Notes under the pieces: generated by a model
The model's database searches: none
Seen by the model: only the letters and a program-made list of their open reading frames with translations
What the model was told of the DNA's origin: nothing
Assembly (NCBI RefSeq): GCF_003008535.1
Contig: NZ_CP027666.1
Coordinates: 2,779,501-2,843,500 of the forward strand
Length of the DNA: 64,000 nucleotides
Reading direction: 5' to 3'
From: Ottowia oryzae
Lineage (GTDB): Bacteria > Pseudomonadota > Gammaproteobacteria > Burkholderiales > Burkholderiaceae_C
Translations under genes and position numbers: made by a program
Shown: piece by piece, positions 25,260-35,480 of the stretch
Layout of the letters: every line of letters begins with the position of its first letter
Position numbering within the stretch: position 1 is the stretch's first letter

Positions 25260-25422
25260 TTTCTTGTGGCTCCCTTGGCCGACAAAGTTTCCGTCCATCG
25301 ACCCTGCTTGGCGCCCGGGCCGAGCCCGCCGCCGCGTATCAAAGTCCAGCCGTACCCGGCATACCGCGAAGCCAGTGGCCGCGGAGCAGGCCATGTCAGC
25401 AAACGCCGTTCCCGGACCTGCG

Positions 25423-25505
25423 CCGGGAAGTGGCGTTGTCCCCCTGCCCGAAGCGCGTCAGCGCGAAGAGAGCGGGGGGAAGGCGCCGTAGGCGACTCAG
25501 GGCAG
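25423..25505 (-). repeat. Second repeat family (~80 bp), copy A, between smc and zipA
   Basis: On the minus strand it reads CCCTGAGTCGCCTACGGCGC, then CTTCCCCC, later CTTCGGGCAGGGGGACAACG and CGGCGCAGGT. It matches the sequence at 62212-62290 with a few changes and an extra stretch of about 15 bases. It fills most of the 250-bp smc-zipA gap. Confidence 0.8.
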
Positions 25506-25509
25506 CTTC

Positions 25510-28500
25510 TCATGTCTCCGCCATGCCCACGGCCGACTCCATATCGACCGCCACGATGCGCGACACGCCCTGCTCCTGCATGGTGACGCCGATCAGCTGC
25601 TCGGCCATCTCCATCGCGATCTTGTTGTGGCTGATGAAGAGGAACTGCGTGCCCTGCCCGCTCATCTTGGTGACCAGCTTGGCATAGCGCTCGGTGTTGG
25701 CGTCGTCCAGCGGCGCATCCACCTCGTCCAGCAAACAGAACGGCGCGGGGTTGAGCTGGAAGATGGCAAACACCAGCGCGATGGCGGTCAGCGCCTTCTC
25801 GCCACCCGACAGCAGGTGGATGGTCTGGTTCTTCTTGCCCGGCGGCTGCGCCATCACCTGCACGCCGGAATCCAGAATCTCTTCGCCGGTCATCACCAGC
25901 TTGGCCTGCCCGCCGCCGAACAGCTCAGGGAACATCCGGCCAAAGTGCTCGTTGACGGTGTTGAAAGTGTTGCCCAGCAGGTCGCGCGTCTCGCCGTCGA
26001 TTTTCTTGATGGCGTCTTCCAGCGTGGTCATCGCCTCGGTCAGGTCGGCCGATTGAGCGTCCAGGAAGGTCTTGCGCTCGCGTGCGGTGGTCAACTCGTC
26101 GAGTGCGGCCAGGTTGACGGCGCCCAGCGCCTGCACTTCGCGGTGCAGGCGGTCGATTTCGCCTTGCAGGCCGGTCAGCCGCACGTTGCCTTCGTCGATG
26201 GAACGGGCCACCGCATCCAGATCGGCCTCGGCGTCGGTCAACAGCTGGGTGTACTGCTCAGTGCCCAGGCGCGCGGCCTGCTCTTTCAGCTGGAAATCGG
26301 TGATGCGCTGGCGCAGCGGGTCCAGCTCGCGCTCCAGCGACAAGCGCTTTTCGTCGGACGCGCGCAGCTTGGCGGTCAGATCGTCGTAGATGCTGCGCTG
26401 AGCGCCCAGCGCCTGTTCGCGCTCCAGCTTGAGCGACAGCGCGGCCTGCAGCCCCGCCTGGGCGGCGGCGTCGGTCAGGCGCGTCAGTTCTTCGCTGGCG
26501 CGCTGCTGTTCGGCTTCGATGCTGGCGCTCTGGCTGGCAGCGGTATCGATGGTGCGGGCGAGCTCGGCGCGGCGCGCTTCCAGGCTGCGCTGGGCGAAGG
26601 TGGCTTCCTGCGCCTGCCGCTCCAGCGCGCGTTGCTGCTCGCGCGCCTCGGCCAGTTTCCGCTCGGCCTCGATGACGCGCTCGTCCAGCTGGGCGTGGCG
26701 CTCTTGCGTGTCGGCCAGCTGCATGTCCAGCTCTTCAAAGCGCGCTTCGGCGGTCACGCGGCGCTCTTGCAGCTCTTCCAGGCCGGCATCCACCTCGGCC
26801 AGATCGCCGGCGATCTGCTCGCTGCGTGCGCGCGTCTGCTCGGCCAGCTGCGTCAGGCGCAGGGTTTCAACCTGCAGCTCGTGCGCGCGCTGCTGGGCTT
26901 CTCCGGCTTCGCGGCGCGAACCCACGAGGCGCTGCGACGCATCGCTGTACGCCGCCTCGGCCCTGACCAGCGCGCTGCGCGCTTCTTCGCTGATCAGCTG
27001 TTGGGCGCGCAGCTGCTTTTCCAGGTTCTCGATTTCTTGCGCACGCGCCAGCAGGCCGGCCTGCTCGGAATCGGGCGCGTAGAAGCTGACGCTGTTCGCG
27101 CTGACGCCGTGCCCACTGGCCACGTAAATCACCTCGCCGGCTTGCAGCTGGCCGCGCTGCGCCAGCGCTTCTTCCAGCGACGGCGCCGTGTAGCAGCCCG
27201 CCAGCCAGTCGCTCAGCAAGGCTTTTTGGCTGGCGTCGTGCAGGCGCAGCAGATCGGCCAGGCGGGGCAGCGCGCCGCTGCTTTCGGCAGGCGCACCGCT
27301 GGGTGGGCTGTAAAAGGCCAGCTTGGCCGGCGGCGCGTCGTTGGCGAAGGCCTTGACCGTTTCGATGCGGCCCACTTCGAGAGCGGCCATACGCTCGCGC
27401 AGCGCGGCTTCGAGGGCGTTTTCCCAGCCCGGCTCGACGTGGATTCGACTCCACAGGCCTTGCAAGCCGTCCAGTCCGTGCTTTTTCAGCCAGGGTTGCA
27501 GCTTGCCGTCGGTCTTGACCTTGTCTTGCAGCGTTTTGAGGGCGTCCAGCCGCGCCGACAAATCGCTTTGCCGCGCGGTCTCAGTGTTCACCGCCTGTTG
27601 CGCGGTGCGGCGGGCTTCGTCCAGTTGCGGCACGCTGTCTTGCAGCTCTTGCAGGCGCGCGTCGGCCACTTCGTGCGCCTCTTGGGCGGCCGCCAGTTGT
27701 TCTTGCAGGTTGAGCAAACGCTGCTCGTCTGGGGCGGCCAGGGCGTTCTTATCGGTGGAAAGCCGCTCGCGCCGCTGGTTCAGCTGGCGCGATTGCTCTT
27801 CCATGCCGCGCTGCTCGGCCGCCAGCACCTGAATCTGCTGCTGCACCTGCGCGACGGCGCTGCGCTGCTCGGTGGACTGCGCCTGCGCACGGCGCAGCGC
27901 GTCTTCCAGGTCAGGCAAGGCTTGCTGCTGCTCTTCCAGCTGCGCCGCCAGGGTGATCTGCTGGTCTTCCGCCTCGACGGCGTTGGCGGCCAGGTTTTCG
28001 ATTTCTGCTTCAGCCTCTGCCTTGCGCTCGGCCCACTGGGCCAGTTGCTCTTTGAGCTGCAGCGTGCGCTGCTCGGCGCGCTGGCGGCCTTCGACGACGA
28101 AGCGGATCTCCGCCTCCAGCCGGCCCACCTCGGCACTGGCCTCGTACAGCAGGCCCTGCGCGCGGTTGACCTGATCGCCGGCCGCGTAATGGCCTTGGCG
28201 CACGGCCTCCAGATCGGCTTCGATGTGGCGCAGGTCGGCCACGCGCGATTCGAGGTCGTTGACGGCCTTTTCCGCCTCGGCTTTGAGCCTGACCTGCCCC
28301 TCTTCAGCCTCGGCGCGCTTCAAAAACCATAGCTGGTTCTGCTTGAGCGACGCCGACGCCTGCATGCTTTGGTACCGCTGGGCAACTTCCGCCTGCTTTT
28401 CGAGCTTGTCCAGGTTGGTGTTCAGCTCGCGCAGGATGTCTTCCACCCGCGTGAGGTTTTCGCGCGTATCCGACAGGCGGTTTTCCGTCTCGCGGCGGCG

Positions 28501-29025
28501 TTCCTTGTATTTGCTGACGCCCGCAGCCTCTTCCAGAAACAGCCGAAGCTCTTCGGGCCGGCTTTCAATGATGCGGCTGATGGTGCCCTGGCCGATGATG
28601 GCGTAGGCGCGGGGCCCAAGGCCGGTGCCGAGGAACACGTCCTGCACATCGCGCCGGCGCACCGGCTGGTTGTTGATGTAGTAGCTGCTGGTACCGTCGC
28701 GCGTCAGCACGCGCTTGACGGAAATCTCGGTGAATTGGCTCCACTGGCCGCCGGCGCGGTGGTCGGCGTTGTCAAAGACCAGCTCGACCGACGAACGGCT
28801 GGCCGGCTTGCGGTTGGTGGTGCCGTTGAAGATGACGTCCTGCATGGATTCGCCACGCAGCTCGGACGCCTTCGATTCGCCCAGCACCCAGCGCACCGCG
28901 TCCATGATGTTGGACTTGCCGCAGCCATTGGGCCCCACCACGCCGACCAGCTGCCCGGGCAGCATGAAATTGGTGGGCTCGGCAAAGGACTTGAAGCCCG
29001 AAAGCTTGATCGAGTTGAGTCGCAC
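25510..29025 (-). CDS. smc: Chromosome segregation protein SMC
   Basis: A 1171-residue condensin ATPase. Walker A GPNGCGKSN is at 31-39; the N-terminal head continues VRWVLGESKASELRGESMQD. Two long coiled coils (about 170-500 and 665-1005) flank a hinge of about 150 residues. The C-terminal head carries the signature LLSGGEKALTAIALVFAIF and Walker B FCLLDEVDAPLDDANTERY. It organises and segregates the chromosome with ScpA/ScpB, which are not in this window. The GTG at 29025 yields the family N-terminus RLNSIKLSGFKSFAEPTNF; the longer open frame has no conserved residues. First gene of smc-zipA-ligA. Confidence 0.97.
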   Translation of the reverse strand: MRLNSIKLSGFKSFAEPTNFMLPGQLVGVVGPNGCGKSNIMDAVRWVLGESKASELRGESMQDVIFNGTTNRKPASRSSVELVFDNADHRAGGQWSQFTEISVKRVLTRDGTSSYYINNQPVRRRDVQDVFLGTGLGPRAYAIIGQGTISRIIESRPEELRLFLEEAAGVSKYKERRRETENRLSDTRENLTRVEDILRELNTNLDKLEKQAEVAQRYQSMQASASLKQNQLWFLKRAEAEEGQVRLKAEAEKAVNDLESRVADLRHIEADLEAVRQGHYAAGDQVNRAQGLLYEASAEVGRLEAEIRFVVEGRQRAEQRTLQLKEQLAQWAERKAEAEAEIENLAANAVEAEDQQITLAAQLEEQQQALPDLEDALRRAQAQSTEQRSAVAQVQQQIQVLAAEQRGMEEQSRQLNQRRERLSTDKNALAAPDEQRLLNLQEQLAAAQEAHEVADARLQELQDSVPQLDEARRTAQQAVNTETARQSDLSARLDALKTLQDKVKTDGKLQPWLKKHGLDGLQGLWSRIHVEPGWENALEAALRERMAALEVGRIETVKAFANDAPPAKLAFYSPPSGAPAESSGALPRLADLLRLHDASQKALLSDWLAGCYTAPSLEEALAQRGQLQAGEVIYVASGHGVSANSVSFYAPDSEQAGLLARAQEIENLEKQLRAQQLISEEARSALVRAEAAYSDASQRLVGSRREAGEAQQRAHELQVETLRLTQLAEQTRARSEQIAGDLAEVDAGLEELQERRVTAEARFEELDMQLADTQERHAQLDERVIEAERKLAEAREQQRALERQAQEATFAQRSLEARRAELARTIDTAASQSASIEAEQQRASEELTRLTDAAAQAGLQAALSLKLEREQALGAQRSIYDDLTAKLRASDEKRLSLERELDPLRQRITDFQLKEQAARLGTEQYTQLLTDAEADLDAVARSIDEGNVRLTGLQGEIDRLHREVQALGAVNLAALDELTTARERKTFLDAQSADLTEAMTTLEDAIKKIDGETRDLLGNTFNTVNEHFGRMFPELFGGGQAKLVMTGEEILDSGVQVMAQPPGKKNQTIHLLSGGEKALTAIALVFAIFQLNPAPFCLLDEVDAPLDDANTERYAKLVTKMSGQGTQFLFISHNKIAMEMAEQLIGVTMQEQGVSRIVAVDMESAVGMAET

Positions 29026-29144
29026 TGGCGCGCAGCCCGCACGGGGCGCAGTAAGGGTCGGGGCAAACCACCAATGATACCGTGCAGGTGCCCCCAGGCG
29101 GACCAACGGCAGGCCCAGCTACACCCTGTTTCGCACTGCCGGCT

Positions 29145-29202
29145 TCATCAAAATTGATAGCTGCCAGCGCTGGCGCATGCTGCGCCAGGGCCCGATTTGA
29201 TA
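29145..29202 (+). repeat. Dispersed ~50-bp repeat, copy 11 (best preserved)
   Basis: The plus strand reads AAAATTGATAGCTGCCAGCG, then CTGGCGCATGCTGCGCCAGG, then GCCCGATTTGATA. The two GCGC blocks can pair as an imperfect hairpin. It lies upstream of smc. Confidence 0.9.
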
Positions 29203-29207
29203 CACAA

Positions 29208-29280
29208 AACGCAACGGCGCGGGGCCGGTATGGTGCAGCCCCAAGGGGCCACACCGCCCGGCGCCCCGCGCCGTTGCGTC
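29208..29280 (-). terminator. Long inverted repeat, probable terminator of the DUF3761-like gene
   Basis: Arms of 16 perfectly matching bases (ACGCAACGGCGCGGGG and its complement) enclose a second GC-rich hairpin. On the minus strand the structure directly follows the gene's stop codon and ends in four Ts. It may also block antisense transcription from the smc upstream region. Confidence 0.7.
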
Positions 29281-29294
29281 AGCTCGGGTGCCGA

Positions 29295-29777
29295 TCAGGC
29301 GCCGCAGGCCTTGCCGTGAGAGGCGTGGAAGCCCTTCGCCTTGGCGTCGGCTTCGCTCATGTATTCGCCCTTCTTGGTCTTGCCGAAGAACTTATCACCG
29401 GCGCAGTGGTAGACCTTGGTGGAGTCGTTGGCCCACACCTGGCCAGGAGCCGCACCGGCAGCAAGCATCGACGCCGTAGCGGGCGCGGTTTTGGTCAGGC
29501 CTTTGGCGGGTGCGGCAGGGGCAGCGGGTGCAGCCGATGCGGCGGCCACCGGTGCGGCGGGGGCGGCGCCACCGGCAGCAGCGGCTGTGACTTTTTTGTC
29601 TACACCGCCGTGGCCGCGGCAGGCGCCGCTCATCTTGGCGCCTTCAAAGGGCGTGCCATCTTTGCAAACGGCGTGCACGGTGGCCGCGCCGGTCGTGGCG
29701 GGGGCAGCGGCGCCTTGGGCCCAGGCTGCGCCTGAACAAACTACAGCGGCGGCAACGAAAAGCGGTGCAAATTTCAT
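29295..29777 (-). CDS. Secreted DUF3761-like protein, unknown function
   Basis: A 160-residue exported protein. Signal peptide MKFAPLFVAAAVVCSGAAWA, then VHAVCKDGTPFEGAKMSGAC with RGHGGVDK, a pattern like DUF3761 (CxDGT ... GxCxGHGGV). An Ala/Pro-rich linker of about 40 residues follows. The C-terminal module VWANDSTKVYHCAGDKFFGK, with YMSEADAKAKGFHASHGKAC, has two more cysteines and recurs in envelope proteins of this group. The function is not known. The ATG at 29777 starts directly with the signal peptide; no clear ribosome binding site is seen. Confidence 0.75.
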   Translation of the reverse strand: MKFAPLFVAAAVVCSGAAWAQGAAAPATTGAATVHAVCKDGTPFEGAKMSGACRGHGGVDKKVTAAAAGGAAPAAPVAAASAAPAAPAAPAKGLTKTAPATASMLAAGAAPGQVWANDSTKVYHCAGDKFFGKTKKGEYMSEADAKAKGFHASHGKACGA

Positions 29778-30029
29778 GACGATGACTCGATTGGGGGCGC
29801 ATGAAAACACATGCATGGCCCTCCAACGCGGGCCAACCAGCCGGGGATGACGCCGGAAGCTGAAGGCATTCTTAAACCCCATATGCTTCGGGGCACGCGC
29901 AGCTTTTTCGCATCGCCTAAGCCGTTTGAGCTGCGCCTTGCGGCCGTGCCCGCGTTCGGCCGTGTCACCGCCAGGGTGCGCAAGCCGCCAAGCCAGCCGC
30001 CCCTGCGCCCGGCGCCATAATCAGGCGCC

Positions 30030-31235
30030 ATGAACCCCTTGCTCTCCCAGCTGCAACCCTACCCTTTCGAGCGGCTGCGCAAATTGTTCGAGGGCGTCAC
30101 GCCCAACCCGGCCTACCGTCCCATCAGCCTGGGCATTGGCGAGCCGAAACACGCCACGCCGCAATTCATCCAGGATGCGCTGGCGGCCGACCTGGCCACG
30201 GGGCTTTCGGGTTACCCGCCGACGGCCGGTACACCTGCCCTGCGCGAAGCCTGCGCGGGATGGCTCCAACGCCGCTACGGGGTGGCTGTGGACGCAGCCA
30301 CTCAAGTCATCCCGGTACTGGGTTCGCGCGAGGCGCTGTTCTCGCTGGCGCAAACAGTGATCGACCCCACGCGGCCGGGCGCCACCGTGGTCTGCCCCAA
30401 CCCGTTCTACCAAATCTACGAAGGCGCGGCGCTGCTGGCCGGTGCGCAAACACACTACGTGGCCAGCGACCCGGCGCGCAACTTCGCACCACGTTGGGAC
30501 CAGGTGCCCGATGAGGTTTGGGCCCGCACGCAGCTGGTGTACGTGTGTTCACCCGGCAACCCCACGGGCGCGGTGATGCCTCTGGAGGAATGGCAGCTGC
30601 TGTTTGAGCTGAGCGACCGCCACGGCTTTGTCATCGCGTCCGACGAGTGCTACAGCGAGATTTACTTCCAGGGCGAGCCGCCCCTGGGTGGCCTGCAGGC
30701 CGCAATGGCGCTGGGCCGCACCGATTTCCGCCGGCTGGTCATGCTGACCAGCCTGTCCAAGCGCAGCAACGTGCCGGGGATGCGCTCGGGCTTCGTAGCG
30801 GGCGACGCCCAGGTCATCAAGCCATTCCTGCTGTACCGCACCTACCACGGCAGCGCCATGAGCCCCGTGGTGGCCACCGCCAGCATCGCGGCCTGGGGCG
30901 ACGAAACCCATGTGGAAGACAACCGCCGCCAGTACCGCGAGAAGTTTGCGCGCGTGACGCCCATGCTGGAATCGGTGATGGACGTGCGCCTGCCCGACGC
31001 GGCCTTCTACCTCTGGGCCGGCGTGCCCGCGGCGTGGAATAGTTCCGACACCGACTTCGCCCGTGAGCTGCTCGCTCAATACAATGTGACGGTTTTGCCC
31101 GGCAGCTACCTCGCGCGCGACGCGGGCGGCGCCAATCCGGGCCGGGGCCGCGTGCGCATGGCGCTGGTCGCCGACACCGACGAATGCGTGGAGGCCGCCG
31201 AGCGCATCGTCCAGTTCATCCAATCCAAAGCCTGA
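30030..31235 (+). CDS. dapC: Succinyldiaminopimelate transaminase
   Basis: PLP aminotransferase making N-succinyl-LL-2,6-diaminopimelate from the keto precursor in lysine and cell-wall synthesis. The 401-residue protein has ISLGIGEPKHATPQFIQDAL, VYVCSPGNPTGAVMPLEEW, FVIASDECYSEIYFQGEPPL and the PLP-lysine region LTSLSKRSNVPGMRSGFVAG. The fold-type I class I/II pattern and its place directly before dapD and near dapE support the DapC role over other aminotransferases. It ends 8 bp before dapD. Confidence 0.95.
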   Translation: MNPLLSQLQPYPFERLRKLFEGVTPNPAYRPISLGIGEPKHATPQFIQDALAADLATGLSGYPPTAGTPALREACAGWLQRRYGVAVDAATQVIPVLGSREALFSLAQTVIDPTRPGATVVCPNPFYQIYEGAALLAGAQTHYVASDPARNFAPRWDQVPDEVWARTQLVYVCSPGNPTGAVMPLEEWQLLFELSDRHGFVIASDECYSEIYFQGEPPLGGLQAAMALGRTDFRRLVMLTSLSKRSNVPGMRSGFVAGDAQVIKPFLLYRTYHGSAMSPVVATASIAAWGDETHVEDNRRQYREKFARVTPMLESVMDVRLPDAAFYLWAGVPAAWNSSDTDFARELLAQYNVTVLPGSYLARDAGGANPGRGRVRMALVADTDECVEAAERIVQFIQSKA

Positions 31236-31243
31236 ATCCAGAC

Positions 31244-32077
31244 ATGACCCAAGCACTGCAACAAACCATCGACGCCGCGTGGGAAAACCGCGCCGACCTC
31301 TCGCCCGTCACCGCATCCGCCGAAGTCGCGAGCGCCGTCGAGCAGGTGATCGCCCAGCTGAACAACGGCCAGCTGCGCGTGGCCACCCGCGAAGGCGTGG
31401 GCCAGTGGACGGTGCATCAGTGGATCAAGAAGGCCGTGCTGCTGTCTTTCCGCCTCAAGGGCAATGAAACCATCCGCGCGGGCGAGCTGGCCTTCTTCGA
31501 CAAGGTGCAAACCAAGTTTTCCGATCTGGACGAGGCGGCCATGCGCGCCTCGGGCGTGCGCGTGGTGCCGCCCGCCGTGGCGCGCCACGGCAGCTACATC
31601 GGCAACGGCGCCGTGCTGATGCCCAGCTACGTGAACATCGGCGCCTACGTGGGCGAAGGCACCATGGTCGACACCTGGGCCACCGTGGGCAGCTGCGCCC
31701 AGATCGGCAAGAACGTGCACCTGTCTGGTGGCGTAGGCATCGGCGGCGTGCTGGAGCCGCTGCAGGCCGGCCCCACCATCATTGAAGACAACTGCTTCAT
31801 CGGCGCGCGCTCAGAAGTGGTCGAAGGCGTGATCGTCGAAGAAAACTCGGTGCTGGGCATGGGCGTGTACCTGGGCCAGAGCACCCCGATCTTCAACCGC
31901 GAAACCGGCGAGATCAGCTACGGCCGCGTGCCCTCCGGCAGCGTGGTGGTCAGCGGCAACCTGCCCAAGAAAACCGCCGGCGGCCAGGACTACAGCATGT
32001 ACGCCGCCATCATCGTCAAGACCGTGGACGCGCAAACGCGCAGCAAGACCAGCATCAACGACCTGCTGCGCCCCTGA
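31244..32077 (+). CDS. dapD: Tetrahydrodipicolinate N-succinyltransferase
   Basis: Transfers succinyl from succinyl-CoA to tetrahydrodipicolinate. The 277-residue protein has an N-terminal helical domain (TREGVGQWTVHQWIKKAVLL, SFRLKGNETIRAGELAFFDK) and a left-handed beta helix of hexapeptides (VVPPAVARHGSYIGNGAVLM, PSYVNIGAYVGEGTMVDTWA, FIGARSEVVEGVIVEENSVL). Length matches the family. The ATG at 31244 lies 8 bp after dapC; an earlier start would intrude into dapC. Confidence 0.97.
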   Translation: MTQALQQTIDAAWENRADLSPVTASAEVASAVEQVIAQLNNGQLRVATREGVGQWTVHQWIKKAVLLSFRLKGNETIRAGELAFFDKVQTKFSDLDEAAMRASGVRVVPPAVARHGSYIGNGAVLMPSYVNIGAYVGEGTMVDTWATVGSCAQIGKNVHLSGGVGIGGVLEPLQAGPTIIEDNCFIGARSEVVEGVIVEENSVLGMGVYLGQSTPIFNRETGEISYGRVPSGSVVVSGNLPKKTAGGQDYSMYAAIIVKTVDAQTRSKTSINDLLRP

Positions 32078-32128
32078 GCGCCGCACCGCTGACCCGCACA
32101 TCCGAACGCCAGAGCCAAAGGAAGCCCC

Positions 32129-33403
<1,275 letters not shown>

Positions 33404-33423
33404 TCGGCGGACGGCCTTCTTCC

Positions 33424-34614
33424 ATGTCTGCAGCACCCAGCGCCACGCGCGCCCTCGCTGAAGCGCTGATCGCCCGGCCCTCCGTCACGCCGCAAGACGC
33501 GGGCTGCATCGACCTGCTGGCCGCCAGGCTGGCGCCCCTGGGCTTCGTCAACGAAATCATCGACAGCGGGCCCGACAGCTTCCGTGTGCGCAATTTGTGG
33601 TCAAAACGACCTGCAGCGCTTTCCGCACCTGCGTCAGCAGCTATAAAAACCATAGTATTCGCGGGCCATACCGACGTGGTGCCCACCGGCCCGCTGGCGC
33701 AGTGGGCCAGCGACCCCTTCACGCCCACCGAGCGCGATGGCAAGCTGTTCGGCCGCGGCGCCAGCGACATGAAGACCTCGATCGCCGCGTTCGTGGTGGC
33801 CACCGAGCAATTCCTGGCCGCGCACCCCGATGCGCCCTTGAACATCGCCCTGCTGCTCACCAGCGACGAAGAAGGCCCGGCGCTGGACGGCACCGTGGTG
33901 GTGTGCGAGGCACTGAAAAGCCGCGGTGAAGTGCTGGATTACTGCATCGTGGGCGAGCCCACTAGCGTGAACCACACTGGCGACATGATCAAGAACGGCC
34001 GCCGCGGCACGCTGTCGGGCCGGCTAGCGGTCAAGGGCATCCAGGGCCACATCGCCTACCCGCACCTCGCAAAAAACCCGATTCATGAGCTGGCGCCCGC
34101 GCTGGCCGAGTTGGTCGCCATCGAGTGGGACAAGGGCAACGACTTCTTCCCGCCCACCAGCTGGCAGGTCAGCAACATCCACGGCGGCACCGGCGCCAGC
34201 AACATCATTCCGGGCCAGGTCGTGGTGGATTTCAACTTCCGCTTCAGCACCGAATCCACGCCCGAATCGCTGCAGCAACGGCTGGAAGCGGTGCTGGCCA
34301 AGCACGGGCTCGACTACGACCTGAAATGGACGCTGGGCGGCCGCCCCTTCCTCACGCCGCCCGGCACACTGGTGCAGGCGGTGCAGGCCGCCATCCGCGC
34401 CGAAACGGGGCTGGATACCGGGCTTTCCACCACGGGCGGCACCAGCGACGGGCGCTTCATCGCGCAGATCTGCCCGCAGGTGATCGAGCTGGGCCCGCCC
34501 AACGCCAGCATCCACAAGATCGACGAGCACATCGCCGTGGCCGACATCGAGCCGCTGACGGCCATCTACCGCCGCGTGCTGGAAAACCTGGCCGCGCTGC
34601 CAGCGGCCGCATGA
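33424..34614 (+). CDS. dapE: Succinyl-diaminopimelate desuccinylase
   Basis: An M20 zinc enzyme of 396 residues that releases LL-diaminopimelate. Metal-site motifs are VFAGHTDVVPTGP, LFGRGASDMKTSIAAFV, LLLTSDEEGPALDGT, CIVGEPTSVNHTGDMIKNGR and the C-terminal ELGPPNASIHKIDEH. Residues 60-78, just before the first metal histidine, are encoded by a copy of the dispersed repeat and form an extra Ala/Ser-rich loop compared with the usual short spacing. The ATG at 33424 is used. The stop overlaps the next start as ATGA. Confidence 0.95.
   Translation: MSAAPSATRALAEALIARPSVTPQDAGCIDLLAARLAPLGFVNEIIDSGPDSFRVRNLWSKRPAALSAPASAAIKTIVFAGHTDVVPTGPLAQWASDPFTPTERDGKLFGRGASDMKTSIAAFVVATEQFLAAHPDAPLNIALLLTSDEEGPALDGTVVVCEALKSRGEVLDYCIVGEPTSVNHTGDMIKNGRRGTLSGRLAVKGIQGHIAYPHLAKNPIHELAPALAELVAIEWDKGNDFFPPTSWQVSNIHGGTGASNIIPGQVVVDFNFRFSTESTPESLQQRLEAVLAKHGLDYDLKWTLGGRPFLTPPGTLVQAVQAAIRAETGLDTGLSTTGGTSDGRFIAQICPQVIELGPPNASIHKIDEHIAVADIEPLTAIYRRVLENLAALPAAA
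33602..33655 (-). repeat. Dispersed ~50-bp repeat, copy 12, in frame within dapE
   Basis: The minus strand reads TTTTTATAGCTGCTGACGCA, then GGTGCGGAAAGCGCTGCAGG, then TCGTTTT. It is translated antisense to the repeat as KRPAALSAPASAAIKTI. Confidence 0.8.
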
Positions 34615-35480
34615 CGCTGGCCGAGCTGATCGCCGACACCGAACGCGCCCTGACCGCCGCGGGCGTGGGCTTTGGCCACGGCACCACCAACGCGCACGAC
34701 GAGGCCGCCTGGCTGGTGCTGCACGCCGTGGGCCTGCCGCTGCATACGGACTTCACCGATTCCAAGCAAAACCAGGATCTGGCGCCCGAGCAGCTTGGGC
34801 AGGCAGCTACGCTTTTAAGAGCAAGAACCGAATCCCGAAAACCCCTGGCCTACCTGATTGGCGAGGCCTGGCTGCAAGGCGTGCCGTTCACGGTGGACGA
34901 ACGCGCCATCGTCCCGCGCAGCCTGATCGCCGAAGTGATCGCCGATGGCAGCGTGGATCCGTGGCTGGGCGACAAGACGCACCGCGTGCTGGACCTGTGC
35001 ACCGGCAACGGCAGCCTGGCCGTGCTGGCCGCGATGGCATGGCCGGACGTGCAAGTGGACGCGGCCGATCTGTCGCCCGATGCGCTGGCCGTGGCCGCCC
35101 TCAACGTGCAGCGCCACGCGCTGACGAACCGCATCCGCCTGATCGAATCCGACGGGCTGGCGCGGTGCGACGGGCCTTACGACCTGATGCTGTGCAACCC
35201 GCCCTACGTCAACGCGCAAAGCATGGCGACGCTGCCGGCGGAATACCTGGCGGAGCCAGAACTGGCTTTGGCAGGCGGCGCCGACGGCATGGATTTTGTG
35301 CGCCAGCTGATCGAAGCTGCTCCGCAGCACCTCAGTGCGCAAGGCGTGCTGGTGCTGGAAATCGGCAACGAGCGTGCGCATTTCGAGGCCGCCTTCCCCA
35401 CATTGAACCCGGTGTGGCTGGAGACCAGCGCGGGCGGCGACGCGGTGCTGCTGCTGACCCGCCAGGCCTTGCGTGCCTGA
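34611..35480 (+). CDS. prmB: 50S ribosomal protein L3 glutamine methyltransferase (PrmB-like)
   Basis: A 289-residue SAM-dependent methyltransferase of the HemK/PrmB type. Motifs: AYLIGEAWLQGVPFTVDERA, VLDLCTGNGSLAVLAAMAWP (SAM-binding loop) and LMLCNPPYVNAQSM, where NPPY binds the glutamine side chain. The GEAWLQG and PRSLIAE segments are the PrmB variant rather than PrmC. The ATG overlaps the dapE stop. Residues 65-73 use AT-rich codons (TTA, AGA, GCA, AGA) unlike the rest of the gene. Confidence 0.9.
   Translation: MTLAELIADTERALTAAGVGFGHGTTNAHDEAAWLVLHAVGLPLHTDFTDSKQNQDLAPEQLGQAATLLRARTESRKPLAYLIGEAWLQGVPFTVDERAIVPRSLIAEVIADGSVDPWLGDKTHRVLDLCTGNGSLAVLAAMAWPDVQVDAADLSPDALAVAALNVQRHALTNRIRLIESDGLARCDGPYDLMLCNPPYVNAQSMATLPAEYLAEPELALAGGADGMDFVRQLIEAAPQHLSAQGVLVLEIGNERAHFEAAFPTLNPVWLETSAGGDAVLLLTRQALRA

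Noticed and set aside
25627..28332. 901-codon open frame opposite smc
   Set aside because: Antisense shadow of the smc coiled coils; composition follows the opposite strand codons and no domain is visible.
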